Source: Roseovarius aestuarii
GTDB lineage: Bacteria > Pseudomonadota > Alphaproteobacteria > Rhodobacterales > Rhodobacteraceae
Assembly: GCA_027214255.1 (NCBI GenBank)
Contig: JAPWHL010000009.1
Location: forward strand, 1 to 64,000
Direction of reading: 5' to 3'
DNA length: 64,000 nt
Position 1 is the stretch's first letter. The number at the start of each line of letters is the position of its first letter. Below, piece after piece: positions 1-8,132 of this stretch. Made by a program: the position numbers and the translations under genes. The notes under the pieces were generated by a model. That model saw nothing but the letters and a program-made list of their open reading frames with translations. It did not search any database and was not told where the DNA came from.

Positions 1-59
1 TGCTGTCACCGGTTGACTATGAAATGAAACAGCAGAAAATGAACGAGGCAGGCGTCTAG
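1..59 (+). pseudogene. 3' end of an IS3-family transposase (OrfB), cut by window edge
   Basis: Only the last 18 codons and a TAG stop lie inside the window. They read LSPVDYEMKQQKMNEAGV, which resembles the C-terminal tail that follows the DDE integrase core in IS3-family OrfB proteins. The catalytic domain would lie before base 1, so intactness cannot be judged. The gene faces the broken orfA on the other strand, and its stop lies within about 20 bases of that gene's last recognisable codons. That fits one IS having landed inside another. The family call comes from a short tail and is moderately uncertain. Confidence 0.5.
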
Positions 60-77
60 GAAGTTAGGGGCACCTCA
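59..77. repeat. Possible right terminal inverted repeat of the first IS
   Basis: Directly after the transposase stop comes GGAAGTTAGGGGCACCTCA. Read from the other strand it starts TGAGGTGCCCC, which has the TG start and C-run common in IS3-family ends. The OrfA frame of the second IS loses its expected sequence at this point. The matching left end is outside the window, so this is a tentative boundary. Confidence 0.3.
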
Positions 78-384
78 TAGCGCTTTTTTCCAAGCGCTTC
101 CTTCAGCAGATCATTTTGCATGCTCATCTCAGCATACATCCGCTTCAGACGCCGGTTCTCTTCGGCCATGTCCTTCACCTCAGACATCAACGACGCATCT
201 ATTACCCGGCAGGCGATTACAAAGTAATCTGCCGAGAGGGCATGCCCCCAAACTTCGCACGCCATTTGTAGAAACTCGCACTGCTCATCCCATGCTCACG
301 TCAAAGCTCAGAAACCGGCACACCGCCCTCCGCCTGCTTCAACACCGCCATGATCTGTGCGTCGCTAAATCGTCCGTTCTTCAT
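78..384 (-). pseudogene. Broken IS3-family transposase OrfA
   Basis: From the ATG at 384 the frame reads MKNGRFSDAQIMAVLKQAEG, the N-terminal helix-turn-helix of IS3-type OrfA, and later SASFYKWRAKFGGM, ENRRLKRMYAEMSMQNDLL and KEALGKK (leucine-zipper region). Two lesions are visible. There is an in-frame TGA after VSEL. A 41-base insert after FGGM (200-240) also shifts the frame. An A-rich AAAAAAG run near 95, where IS3 elements usually shift from orfA to orfB, is retained, but no orfB follows. The element's right half is missing or displaced by the first IS. No functional transposase is possible. Confidence 0.75.
200..240. repeat. 41-base hairpin insert inside IS3 orfA
   Basis: The expected protein junction FGGM-DASLMSE is interrupted by 41 extra bases. 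The core, 207-234, is an inverted repeat: CGGCAG pairs with CTGCCG and GATTAC with GTAATC around an AAA loop, with a small bulge. The insert shifts the frame of the transposase. It may be a tiny mobile palindrome (REP- or MITE-like), or a local duplication or repair product. One copy is seen in this window. Confidence 0.5.
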
Positions 385-420
385 CGTAAATCTCCTCAGA
401 TACCTTGCCGAGAAAATTCT

Positions 421-450
421 ACTTTTGAACACCACTAATTTTAGGGGGGA
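421..450. repeat. Probable left end of the second IS3 element
   Basis: Read on the minus strand, this stretch upstream of the orfA ATG starts TCCCCCCTAAAATTAGTGGT and continues with a TTCAAAAGTAG-type sequence. It is C-rich then AT-rich and resembles left ends of IS3-group elements that carry their orfA promoter. The exact terminus and any target duplication cannot be fixed because the right end is missing. Confidence 0.35.
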
Positions 451-524
451 ATACCGTCCCAACGGCTTTCGCAGCAAGGTCTGCCTAGATTATCTGCCTG
501 AGACGTCATTGTATTTTGAAGATT

Positions 525-552
525 GACGGGCGCTTGATATCAAGCGCCCGTC
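525..552 (-). terminator. Palindromic terminator after the BCCT gene
   Basis: A perfect 28-base palindrome with arms GACGGGCGCTTGAT and ATCAAGCGCCCGTC lies 22 bases past the transporter stop. The T-run is better on the plus strand (GGTTTTT), so it may be bidirectional and only moderately efficient for the minus-strand gene. Confidence 0.6.
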
Positions 553-573
553 GTTGGTTTTTAGAAGTATTGC

Positions 574-2217
574 TTATTTGTTTTCCGCTTGCTCGGATTG
601 CAAGCCACGGAAGATGCAATAGCACAGCCCCAACAAGATCAAAGTGAACAGCAGCCCGGTCGAAATAACCATTGATTGCAACGCTGCTAACCCACCGCCT
701 AGCAGGAGCGCAATTGCGACAGCCCCCTCGAAAACACACCAGAAAACGCGTTGGGTTGCAGGCGCATCGACCTTGCCGCCTGCTGTGATCGTATCAATCA
801 CAAGTGAGCCGGAATCCGAAGACGTAACAAAGAAAACGATGACCAGAATGATGCCGATAAACGATGTAATCGACGCCAATGGTAACTCACCCAGCATCTG
901 GAACAACTGACGAGGTAGTTCGGCATCCTGTGCGCCAGTGAAGCCATCGACGATAACCTGATGGATTGCAGTGCCACCAAAAATAGACATCCATGCCACA
1001 CAGACCATCGAGGGTATCAATAGAACGCAGATGATGAATTCACGTACAGACCGGCCACGGCTGACGCGGGCGATGAACATACCGACGAAAGGGGACCAAC
1101 TGATCCACCATGCCCAGTAGAATGCGGTCCAGCCTTGGCTAAAGTTCACATCTTCTCGACCAAATGGATTGGCAAGTGCGGGAAGGAACTCGATATAGGC
1201 CTTCAAGCTGTCCCAGAAGAATGCGAACAAGAACGCCGTTGGCCCTACAATCAATGTAAACAGAGCCAGTAAACCCGCCAGCCCCATGTTGATTTCTGAT
1301 AGAATCTTGACGCCGCCATCCAGCCCGCGCAGCACTGAAATCAACGCGACAGTCGTGATCGCCGAAATCAGGATGACTTCCGTTGTTCTGCCCATCGGTA
1401 TGCCGAACAATTCGTTCAGGCCCGCACTGGCCTGTGTCGCACCCAACCCAAGCGATGTTGCTAGGCCGAAAAGGGTCGCGAACACTGCAAGAATGTCGAT
1501 GACGTGGCCCGGCCAACCCCAGATACGGTCGCCAAAGATTGGATAGAATGCCGAGCGGATCGTAAGCGGAAGCCCTTTGTTGTAGGTAAATAGCGCCAAC
1601 GCCAAACCGACAATGGCATAGATTGCCCAAGGATGCAGACCCCAGTGATAAATGGTTGCGGCCATGCCAAGGCGAACCGCGCCAGCTTGATCGTCCAGTG
1701 CGCCAGCCAAAGGCGCCCAGTCAGTCCGCATGTCACCGTCCATGGCAGTGCCGCCAACAGAGGAGGAAAAGTGCGATAGTGGCTCGGATACGCCATAGAA
1801 CATCAGCCCGATGCCCATACCAGCAGCAAACAACATAGAGAACCAGCCAACATAGGTATAATCCGGCTGGGCAGTGGATCCGCCAAGTCGGATTTTTCCA
1901 AATGGCGATACGATCAGGAACAAGGCAAAAATCACCACGAGATCGGCCGCGCCGATCAAGAACCAGTCAAAGTTCTTTGTCGTAAAGTTCAACATGCCCT
2001 GAAAAATTGCCCCTGCCTGATCCGGCAGAGCCAAGGTGAAGAACACAAAGGCCACAATCGCGATGCCTGAAATGGCAAATACTGGATTGTGGATATCAAA
2101 CCCGAAGGGTCCAACCGACCCGTCGACATTATCCTGTCCTATCTCATATTCGGTTTCAATGATATCCGCGGCACCTTGTGGGGCTGGGATACCTTGATTA
2201 GCTGTTTCGTCAGACAA
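574..2217 (-). CDS. BCCT-family betaine/choline/carnitine transporter
   Basis: This 547-residue inner-membrane secondary transporter takes up quaternary ammonium or sulfonium osmolytes (glycine betaine, choline, carnitine, DMSP) with Na+ or H+. It has the family length and about 12 hydrophobic segments after a 40-residue acidic N-terminus. The glycine stretch GMGIGLMFYGVSEP, the IYHWGLHPWAIYA segment and the substrate-site helix AWWISWSPFVGMFIARVSRG are present. The start is TTG at 2217, chosen because AAGGAGG sits 9 bases upstream; a closer ATG is out of frame. It ends at a palindromic terminator. A UspA pseudogene lies just upstream in the same orientation. The substrate cannot be read from the sequence. 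Confidence 0.93.
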   Translation of the reverse strand: MSDETANQGIPAPQGAADIIETEYEIGQDNVDGSVGPFGFDIHNPVFAISGIAIVAFVFFTLALPDQAGAIFQGMLNFTTKNFDWFLIGAADLVVIFALFLIVSPFGKIRLGGSTAQPDYTYVGWFSMLFAAGMGIGLMFYGVSEPLSHFSSSVGGTAMDGDMRTDWAPLAGALDDQAGAVRLGMAATIYHWGLHPWAIYAIVGLALALFTYNKGLPLTIRSAFYPIFGDRIWGWPGHVIDILAVFATLFGLATSLGLGATQASAGLNELFGIPMGRTTEVILISAITTVALISVLRGLDGGVKILSEINMGLAGLLALFTLIVGPTAFLFAFFWDSLKAYIEFLPALANPFGREDVNFSQGWTAFYWAWWISWSPFVGMFIARVSRGRSVREFIICVLLIPSMVCVAWMSIFGGTAIHQVIVDGFTGAQDAELPRQLFQMLGELPLASITSFIGIILVIVFFVTSSDSGSLVIDTITAGGKVDAPATQRVFWCVFEGAVAIALLLGGGLAALQSMVISTGLLFTLILLGLCYCIFRGLQSEQAENK

Positions 2218-2262
2218 TTTAACATGCCTCCTTAGTAATAATTGTGGAGAGAGCGATCCCGC

Positions 2263-2608
2263 TTAACGGTGGCGCTCTAGGAACACGGATACATCTGTAT
2301 GGCGTGCCAATTCGTTCCCTATGGCTTTCAGCTTGTTGCCAAAAAAGACAGTTGGATTGCGGCCAACGACGCTATGAAACGTTGTCCGATGAGCTCGGTG
2401 CGCGCCTTGACCTTTAGCAAAATCACCAAGCTTCGCTTCAAACTCTTTGGGGGTGTGCGCGATCACGTTGGACTTGCTGGATGTGACGGCCATCTATGTG
2501 ACGATGATGGCATCAGAAATCGTGGTCAGATCGACCACCGCGGCCAGCACGTGTTCGGGTTGATCGGCATGGGCCAGATCAACCGAGATCAGAATATGTT
2601 TCGTACAT
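2263..2608 (-). pseudogene. Degraded universal stress protein (UspA family)
   Basis: Reassembled, the text reads KHILISVDLAHADQPEHVL, then VTSSKSNVIAHTPKEFEAKL, then KLKAIGNELARHTDVSVFL, matching in order the N-terminal strand, middle and last strand of a small UspA protein. Four lesions are visible. An extra T follows the ATG at 2608. An in-frame TAG precedes MAVTSS. Residues are missing between the first helix and VTSS. The nucleotide-binding GxxG region before the last strand is also deleted. The tail ends ERHR instead of the usual short end. The pseudogene lies 45 bases upstream of the BCCT gene in the same orientation, consistent with a former usp-transporter operon. Confidence 0.6.
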
Positions 2609-2939
2609 GTTCTGATCGCTTTGCTTGGTGAAGTACCTTACATCTGTATGTGTTCTCGTAGTGGGTGTTTCTGTTATTCTTTCATCCGTGTCCTTGTATT
2701 CTAAACTCTAGGTAAGAACGGCGGTATATTTGACCGTCATTCTTAAACCGGTTGAAGGGTTGTTTGTCGTTCCAGCCGCTTATTGTTTTTCACATCAACC
2801 CATAGGTCGATGCATGCGCGTTTGCCGAGCAATCTTGCCTAGTTCGCGGAATAGATCCTGAAACTAATCAACACACGCTGTTCATTGGAATTTGCACCAA
2901 CCACCCTGATTTGCGCCGCCAGCAACTCCAACTTGGCCT
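2609..2939. other. Intergenic stretch without a recognisable gene
   Basis: About 330 AT-richer bases between the UspA pseudogene and the integrase scrap. No frame longer than a few dozen codons looks protein-like, and no strong hairpin is evident. Given the decayed genes on both sides it is probably eroded accessory DNA, but its origin cannot be named. Confidence 0.4.
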
Positions 2940-3044
2940 TTAGCAGGTGTTAACGCTGTTTTCCATGCCTAGATTAAAGAGAACCAGGTGGCGAGGGTTC
3001 TCGGGCCGTTCAAGCCGAGCTTTGATTGCCAAACTGAAGATCTC
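2940..3044 (-). pseudogene. Scrap resembling a tyrosine integrase N-terminal region
   Basis: A 34-codon open stretch ending in TAA reads EIFSLAIKARLERPENPRHL then VLFNLGMENSVNTC. This resembles the segment of short phage-type tyrosine recombinases usually written like IWAIRVRLE..RDLALFNLAIDSKLRGCDL. The DSKLRGCDL part is corrupted and no catalytic R-H-R-Y region follows. The match is from memory over a short stretch, so it is tentative. It adds to the IS and UspA debris nearby. Confidence 0.35.
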
Positions 3045-3081
3045 ATAAAACAGTGCGCAAAACCTGTTTTGGCGCCGCTGG

Positions 3082-3381
3082 CTATTCGAGGCCCCAAACT
3101 TTTCCAAAGTCTCTTTTGAGTGCCTTGAGTTCTATTTGATTAAGATAGGCATGGGCGGCAGCCCGGTCGTTTCCGTGTTTTTTCAGTGCCGCCCTCCATA
3201 CCCGAAGTGCAGAGCGGGGCGACCACGGAAGCGCGGCTTGCCTAAGCCATTCGCGCAAATCGCTTGGCAATCGATCGTACATGGCCATCGGATTCCCCCC
3301 TCGCTTTGAACGGGGTAAACTTGTTCGCGCATTGCTCTTGCGGCGGGTCACAACGTCTTTATGCATTCTCAAAGCGATCAC
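3082..3381 (-). CDS. DUF6525-like small protein downstream of the zinc GTPase
   Basis: A 99-residue basic protein. Its core [40 protein letters not shown] and [14 protein letters not shown] resembles the small alphaproteobacterial family DUF6525, whose function is unknown to me. The GTG start at 3381 overlaps the TGA of the preceding GTPase gene (GTGA), which suggests translational coupling. Later in-frame ATGs (MHKDVV; MAMYDR) are alternatives, and conservation begins near RRGGNPM. No signal peptide, membrane segment or metal-binding motif is seen. Its place as third gene of a Zur-type operon suggests a role in zinc limitation, by position only. Confidence 0.65.
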   Translation of the reverse strand: MIALRMHKDVVTRRKSNARTSLPRSKRGGNPMAMYDRLPSDLREWLRQAALPWSPRSALRVWRAALKKHGNDRAAAHAYLNQIELKALKRDFGKVWGLE

Positions 3382-4610
3382 TCAACGTCGGGTGCGCGGC
3401 GCCATGTCGGGAACGGGTCATTCAGGTTGCTCCAAGCGTCGGGCGTAAATGCGTGCGCGTCTGCAACAAGGGCTGCATCCAGCGCTGCCGTGATGCCCGC
3501 CTTGTCCAACCCCGCGCCGATGAACACCAATTCCTGACGACGATCACCAAACGGCTCTTGCCAGTGATGCTGCAGATACTCGAGCGCTTGCGGGCTCGTC
3601 GGACGGCGGTCTTTGGGAACGCTTGCCCACCAGATACCCATTGGTTTGATGCTACTCAACGCACCTGCAAGCGAAAATTCTGCCAGCCAATCAGGGCGTG
3701 TTGCAATCCAGAAATGACCCTTTGCCCGGATGACACCCGGCAACTCACCGTTCAGGACGTCGTGAATCTTCTGCGGCTCAAAGGGCCGTCGCGCGCGATA
3801 CACAAACGAAGAAATCCCGAATTCTTCGGTTTCTGGAATGTGATCTGCGAATCCGTATAATTCTTTTGCCCACAGCGGGTTTTCATGCGCGGTGTCAAAG
3901 TCAAACAGACCTGTATCGAAAATACGGTCATGCGGAACCTTGCCATAATCTGCTTCGATAATCTGGGCATCGGGGTTCAACGCGACAACGATCAGACGCG
4001 CCGCTTGAACGTTGGCAGGCCCCGCGTCATTCGCTTTGTTAAGGATCACCACATCCGCAAACTCAATCTGTTCGACCAACAGATCAACAAGCGTGCGGTC
4101 ATCTGCTTCCCCCATTACCTCACCGCGATCGCGGAGGAAATCGTGGCTGGCATAGTCCTTTAGCAAATTGACTGTGTCGACAACGGTAACCATCGTGTCC
4201 AATCGCGCCACATCCGAAAGGCTCACCCCGTCTTCGTCGCGAAAATCGAATGTCGCGGCGACTGGCAAGGGTTCTGAAACACCGGTGGATTCAATAAGGA
4301 GATAGTCAAAGCGCCCCTCTGCCGCGAGTCGGCTGACTTCTTGCAGTAGATCATCACGCAGCGTGCAGCAGATGCACCCGTTCGTCATTTCAACCAGCGT
4401 TTCTTCTGTGTGACTGAGGTTCGCATCACCGTTGCGAATTACGTCGGCGTCGATATTGACCTCTGACATATCATTAACAATCACGGCAACACGACGCCCG
4501 TCACGATTTCGTAGAACTTCATTCAGAAGCGTCGTTTTTCCAGCCCCCAAAAAGCCTGAAAGGACAGTAACAGGAAGGCGTGAGTCAGTGGTCACAGATT
4601 GGATATTCAT
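3378..4610 (-). CDS. COG0523 zinc-metallochaperone GTPase (CobW/ZigA type)
   Basis: A 410-residue cytoplasmic G3E GTPase. It has the Walker [10 protein letters not shown] (residues 19-27), the metal motif [11 protein letters not shown] with Cys79, Cys81 and Cys82, a switch-like [15 protein letters not shown], the guanine motif ILNKAND, and a C-terminal CobW_C domain from about residue 265. Family members deliver Zn2+ to client enzymes using GTP. The MSEVN following the first strand is typical of the zinc-responsive ZigA/ZagA subgroup rather than cobalamin CobW. It follows zinT by 85 bases on the same strand behind a Zur-type palindrome, which supports zinc rather than cobalt. The start ATG at 4610 gives the conserved length. 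Confidence 0.9.
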   Translation of the reverse strand: MNIQSVTTDSRLPVTVLSGFLGAGKTTLLNEVLRNRDGRRVAVIVNDMSEVNIDADVIRNGDANLSHTEETLVEMTNGCICCTLRDDLLQEVSRLAAEGRFDYLLIESTGVSEPLPVAATFDFRDEDGVSLSDVARLDTMVTVVDTVNLLKDYASHDFLRDRGEVMGEADDRTLVDLLVEQIEFADVVILNKANDAGPANVQAARLIVVALNPDAQIIEADYGKVPHDRIFDTGLFDFDTAHENPLWAKELYGFADHIPETEEFGISSFVYRARRPFEPQKIHDVLNGELPGVIRAKGHFWIATRPDWLAEFSLAGALSSIKPMGIWWASVPKDRRPTSPQALEYLQHHWQEPFGDRRQELVFIGAGLDKAGITAALDAALVADAHAFTPDAWSNLNDPFPTWRRAPDVE

Positions 4611-4695
4611 TCTAGCGTGGCCTTTACGCTGAGGAGGTCAGGGACGGGTTGGCACGCCTGCCTGATGTGGCACGCGTGCTGCGTTGATGTGTGAA

Positions 4696-5355
4696 TCAGT
4701 GCGCAATCATGCTTTCCGCGATCTCAGCTCCGCTCAGATCGGCTGGAAAATATGTCGGCCAATTGGTGACTTCCGTCAGTAACTCGGCGCGGTCATTGCC
4801 CCAATACAGATGGTAATGGTCCGCCTTGGTCGGCACGATGATGTGATCACTGAATTGGATGAACTGCGGTGCAGCTTCGTCGCCGCCCGACTTTTCAAAG
4901 ATGTAACGCACACCTTGGTTGCCGGATTCGTAGGTCAGGATTTCATAGCCGTCGTTTTCGTATTGCCCCTGAACGGGCTGGCCATTCCGGAAAAACGTCA
5001 CGCTGGATCCGTCGATCAGAATGCGTTCCACATCAGTGGCATAACCCGTGGTATAGTACGCGCGGTATTCTTCGACGGTTTTGTCGCCGTCTTCGGCCTT
5101 ATGGGCAAGGACAGCGTCCAAGGTACCATCCTGCAAGAACGGATAAATCGACTGCCAATCGTTTTCCCAATCTGACAGATCGCGGGGCTGTACGTCTGCT
5201 TCATTTATCAACGACGGCTCATGGGCGTGGTGTTCGTGGCTTTGGGTGTCCGTTGTCTCGGTGTTCGAGGTTTGGGCGGGGGCCTGCTGCGCTGTCAATG
5301 TGACCAACGCACCGATGGCGATGACGGCTGTTTGTTTGAGGGTGAAGTTTAGCAA
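4696..5355 (-). CDS. zinT: ZinT periplasmic zinc-binding protein
   Basis: A 219-residue exported protein. A hydrophobic signal peptide (about residues 7-27, ending APA-QT) is followed by the His-rich linker HEHHAHEP and the ZinT/YodA lipocalin-like domain. Recognisable blocks are LSDWENDWQSIYPFL, YRAYYTTGYATDVERI and the zinc-site strand DHYHLYWGND. ZinT captures zinc in the periplasm during starvation and passes it to importers. The start is TTG at 5355, with GGAGA seven bases upstream. A Zur-type palindrome lies at 5383-5400, and the COG0523 GTPase follows in the same direction, so this is the lead gene of a zinc-starvation operon. Confidence 0.92.
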   Translation of the reverse strand: MLNFTLKQTAVIAIGALVTLTAQQAPAQTSNTETTDTQSHEHHAHEPSLINEADVQPRDLSDWENDWQSIYPFLQDGTLDAVLAHKAEDGDKTVEEYRAYYTTGYATDVERILIDGSSVTFFRNGQPVQGQYENDGYEILTYESGNQGVRYIFEKSGGDEAAPQFIQFSDHIIVPTKADHYHLYWGNDRAELLTEVTNWPTYFPADLSGAEIAESMIAH

Positions 5356-5382
5356 AAGATCTCTCCGGTCACTTCATGATTC

Positions 5383-5400
5383 GTTATGCTATAACATAAC
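5383..5400. promoter_or_regulatory. Zur box upstream of zinT
   Basis: GTTATGCTATAACATAAC is an 18-base near-perfect palindrome, with one mismatched pair between the arms. It matches the GTTATATTATAAC-type sites of proteobacterial Zur repressors. It lies 28 bases upstream of the zinT start, where repressor binding would block initiation. A related palindrome precedes the second zinc locus at 18823. Confidence 0.75.
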
Positions 5401-5641
5401 ATAGCGACGTTTAGAATCTCTGGCCCGGTTAGGCAAGGTGCGCTGACAAATAGGTTAAGCGTGAAAAAGGTTCGCCAAGGGCAAGCGGATCATTCGGGCC
5501 CAAGCCGCGACCGCCGATAATGCCCTGCATAGCGAAACTTCAGGTGGTAGATTGACGCAGGTTGCTCGAACGACAGCTTGGACGGTTTGCACCGCAGCAT
5601 TTGCAAGCTATGGACAAGATTCGTTGTTGGGACGCGATTGA

Positions 5642-6628
5642 TTATATGCCGATGAAGGTCATGAACAACAGGGCGCAGGCCAACAAGAACAAGGTTTCGA
5701 CAATCAAGATAACGCTATAGCTCGCCTTCACTTGAGCGATGCGAGCCAGACTGGTTTTCACCCCCAGTGCCGAAATTGCGATGACGAGGCACCACCGAGA
5801 GACCTCCTCGAAAAGCGCCAACGGGGTTGCGGGGACCACCCCAAGATTTGTGACAACGGCGCAGACCGCAAACATCACAAGGAACCAAGGGACACTTAAC
5901 CGCTGCTGCTGGGCTCCGCGGAAACTGAGCATGACAACCAGCATCACCACCGGCAACAGCGCGACTCGCAGGATTTTGACGTAGGTGGCGATAACACCTG
6001 CCTCATCTCCGATCGAATAGCCTGCCCCGACGACCTGCGCGACATCGTGGATGGTTGCCCCCACAAGGAAACCGCTTTCCAGATCGCTTAGTCCCAAAGC
6101 CTGAAACAGGATCGGATAGGCGATCATCGCAATGGTCGATAAGGCTGTTACGCCGATAACAACAAACAATGTGTCCTGTTCGCGGTCCTTGTGGGGGGGC
6201 AAGACAGAGGCGATGGCAAGGGCTGCGGATGCGCCACAAATAGCGACGGACCCACCGGCCAGCATGCCAAAGGCCATCCGACGGCCAAGCAGGTAGGACA
6301 TCAACGCCCCACAGGCCAGCGTAGCCATCACAAAGCCGATGATGGCAATAACCGGACCAAACCCCAGACTGGTGACTTCGGCCAGCCCCAGACGAAAGCC
6401 TAGCAATCCCACCCCAAAGCGCAGCAATGTCTTGGCCGCAAAATTGATCCCTGCCGCACAGCGCTCGTTCTCGGATAGAAAGTGAAAGGCGATACCGATC
6501 AGCAGCGCAAACAACATCACCGGCGCACCGTAATGTTCGGACATGAACATTGCGGCAATGGCGATAACCGAAGCAAGCATTACCCCGCCAAAATACGGCT
6601 CAACACGGGATTTGACGAAGGTAATCAT
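5642..6628 (-). CDS. cuyZ: CuyZ/YeiH-family (UPF0324) putative sulfite exporter
   Basis: A membrane protein of 328 residues with about ten hydrophobic segments, of the UPF0324/YeiH family (COG2855). Typical blocks are FGVGLLGFRLGL, AGGSVAICGASAALAIASVL, GATIHDVAQVVGAGYSIG and KILRVALLPVVM. In Ruegeria pomeroyi the family member CuyZ sits with the cysteate sulfo-lyase CuyA and is proposed to export sulfite. Here it is the last gene of the strand carrying cuyA and an hpsN-like gene, so the same role is inferred. The start ATG at 6628 is preferred over one 11 codons earlier because AGGGGAA precedes it. The exported ion has not been shown from sequence. Confidence 0.78.
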   Translation of the reverse strand: MITFVKSRVEPYFGGVMLASVIAIAAMFMSEHYGAPVMLFALLIGIAFHFLSENERCAAGINFAAKTLLRFGVGLLGFRLGLAEVTSLGFGPVIAIIGFVMATLACGALMSYLLGRRMAFGMLAGGSVAICGASAALAIASVLPPHKDREQDTLFVVIGVTALSTIAMIAYPILFQALGLSDLESGFLVGATIHDVAQVVGAGYSIGDEAGVIATYVKILRVALLPVVMLVVMLSFRGAQQQRLSVPWFLVMFAVCAVVTNLGVVPATPLALFEEVSRWCLVIAISALGVKTSLARIAQVKASYSVILIVETLFLLACALLFMTFIGI

Positions 6629-6767
6629 GAGGGATTCCCCTAAAAGATGTGGGATGAGCAAATAGCGTAGCTTGGGCAGAATGTCAGGCTGCCGCTTTCA
6701 GGCTTGGAAAGGGGAGCATTTAGCCAATGCAGTGGGGGCAGGCGAGGGCCTCGTCGGACTCAGATTA

Positions 6768-8036
6768 TCATGTATTCAGCCTGATTTCTGCGGCTCTGGC
6801 GTGACCTTCCATGCCTTCTACTCGGCTGATACGTGCCGTGCGTAGGGCAAGTTCATGTGCGGCGTCCGGGGTGCAGCGTTGCCAAGTGACGGTCTTGGTG
6901 AACTTGTGTACAGACAGCCCACCTGTATAGCGCGCTGCGCCGCTGGTTGGCAGCACGTGGTTGGGGCCTGATGTCTTGTCGCCGAAGGCTACGGTGGTGT
7001 CTTTGCCCAAAAAGAGCGAGCCATAGGCTGTCAGGCGGTTCAGCCACCAATCCAGATTCTCGGCTTGTACCTGCAAATGTTCAGGGGCGTAGCGGTCTGA
7101 AACCTCGGCGGCTTCTTCGCGGCTGTCACAGAGGATCACTTCGGCGCGCTCTTCCCATGCGATGCGCGCAGCGGTTGCGTTGGGTTCCGGCAGGGCATCA
7201 ATCAGGGAGGCGACGCGGCTTAGCACGCCTTCGGCCAATGCGCGGTCCGTTGTAATCAGCCAAACAGGGCTGTCTGCGCCGTGCTCGGCCTGACTGACCA
7301 GATCCATCGCCACAGTATCGGGCGAGGCCGTGTGATCGGCCACAACCAGCGAGTCGGTGGGACCGGCGAACATGTCGATGCCGACGGACCCAAACAACAT
7401 GCGCTTGGCTTCGGCGACATAGCTGTTACCCGGGCCAACAAGGATATCGGCGGGCTTGCCGCCGAACAGCCCGCCAGCCATCGCTGCGATGCCCTGCACG
7501 CCACCAAGGTTCAAAATCAGGTCCGCGCCACACAGGTCCATGGCAAAGACAATAGCATCGGGGATGCCCGTGTCGGGGCGGGTCGGGGATACGGCCGTGA
7601 TGTGGGGAACGCCCGCGACCTTGGCGGTTGTCACTGTCATCAAGGCGCTGGCGATATGGCTGTAACGACCGCCCGGCACATAGCAGCCGGCGCTGGAGAC
7701 GGGGATGTTCTTTTGGCCCGCAATCAGGCCGGGCATCACTTCGACTTCACATTCGCCCATCGTTGCCTTCTGGGCCTCGGCAAAGCGGCGGATGTTGGCA
7801 TGGGCAAACCGGATATCATCCTTCAAACTGTCCGGGACGCGATCACAAGCGGCCTTGCGGGCGGAATCGGACAACACGATCGGGCCGCTCCAACCGTCCA
7901 GCTTCTGGGCATAGTTACGCACTGCCTCTTCGCCTTCGCGCGCGATATTGGACAGCATAATAGTAACGATATCGCGGATATCCTTGTTTTCGACAGCGGG
8001 ACGGGGGGTGGCGGTCTTGAGGTATGTGGTGGCCAT
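6768..8036 (-). CDS. HisD-superfamily dehydrogenase, HpsN-like (sulfonate amino- or polyol)
   Basis: A 422-residue Zn- and NAD-dependent alcohol-to-acid dehydrogenase of the histidinol dehydrogenase fold. The HisD metal and catalytic positions are present: Gln and His in VSQAEHG, Glu-His in RYAPEHLQV, Asp in FGDKTSGPNHVLP, and His in EGMEGHARAAEIR. The segment LDWWLNRLTAYGSLFLGK and the AYAQKLDGW block look like HpsN, which oxidises 2,3-dihydroxypropanesulfonate to sulfolactate, more than biosynthetic HisD. No his genes lie nearby. Its neighbours are cuyA (97 bases upstream, with a hairpin between) and cuyZ. By context the substrate is a C3 sulfonate. Cysteinolate is an attractive candidate because it is the sulfonate analogue of histidinol. 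Confidence 0.8.
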   Translation of the reverse strand: MATTYLKTATPRPAVENKDIRDIVTIMLSNIAREGEEAVRNYAQKLDGWSGPIVLSDSARKAACDRVPDSLKDDIRFAHANIRRFAEAQKATMGECEVEVMPGLIAGQKNIPVSSAGCYVPGGRYSHIASALMTVTTAKVAGVPHITAVSPTRPDTGIPDAIVFAMDLCGADLILNLGGVQGIAAMAGGLFGGKPADILVGPGNSYVAEAKRMLFGSVGIDMFAGPTDSLVVADHTASPDTVAMDLVSQAEHGADSPVWLITTDRALAEGVLSRVASLIDALPEPNATAARIAWEERAEVILCDSREEAAEVSDRYAPEHLQVQAENLDWWLNRLTAYGSLFLGKDTTVAFGDKTSGPNHVLPTSGAARYTGGLSVHKFTKTVTWQRCTPDAAHELALRTARISRVEGMEGHARAAEIRLNT

Positions 8037-8082
8037 GGAGTCAACTCGATTTCATCTGCTGATGGGCGCGGTTTGCGCCGTG

Positions 8083-8115
8083 TGGCGGCAGGGCATTGAT
8101 GCCAATCCCCCGCCA
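8083..8115. other. Intercistronic hairpin between cuyA and the hpsN-like gene
   Basis: Arms TGGCGG and CCGCCA enclose a smaller stem GGCAT/ATGCC. There is no T-run, so it is more likely an mRNA processing or stability element than a terminator. Confidence 0.35.
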
Positions 8116-8132
8116 CCGCACGGCATTCGATT

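Noticed and set aside
574-2217. ATG immediately after the AAGGAGG upstream of the BCCT gene as start
   Set aside because: It is out of frame with the transporter. The TTG 9 bases after the ribosome site is in frame.
3378-4610. CobW of cobalamin biosynthesis
   Set aside because: Neighbours are ZinT and a Zur palindrome and no cob genes are present. The MSEVN-type COG0523 subgroup fits zinc.
7281-8099. Plus-strand frame of 272 codons
   Set aside because: Antisense to the HisD-like gene, whose zinc ligands and family motifs are all intact.
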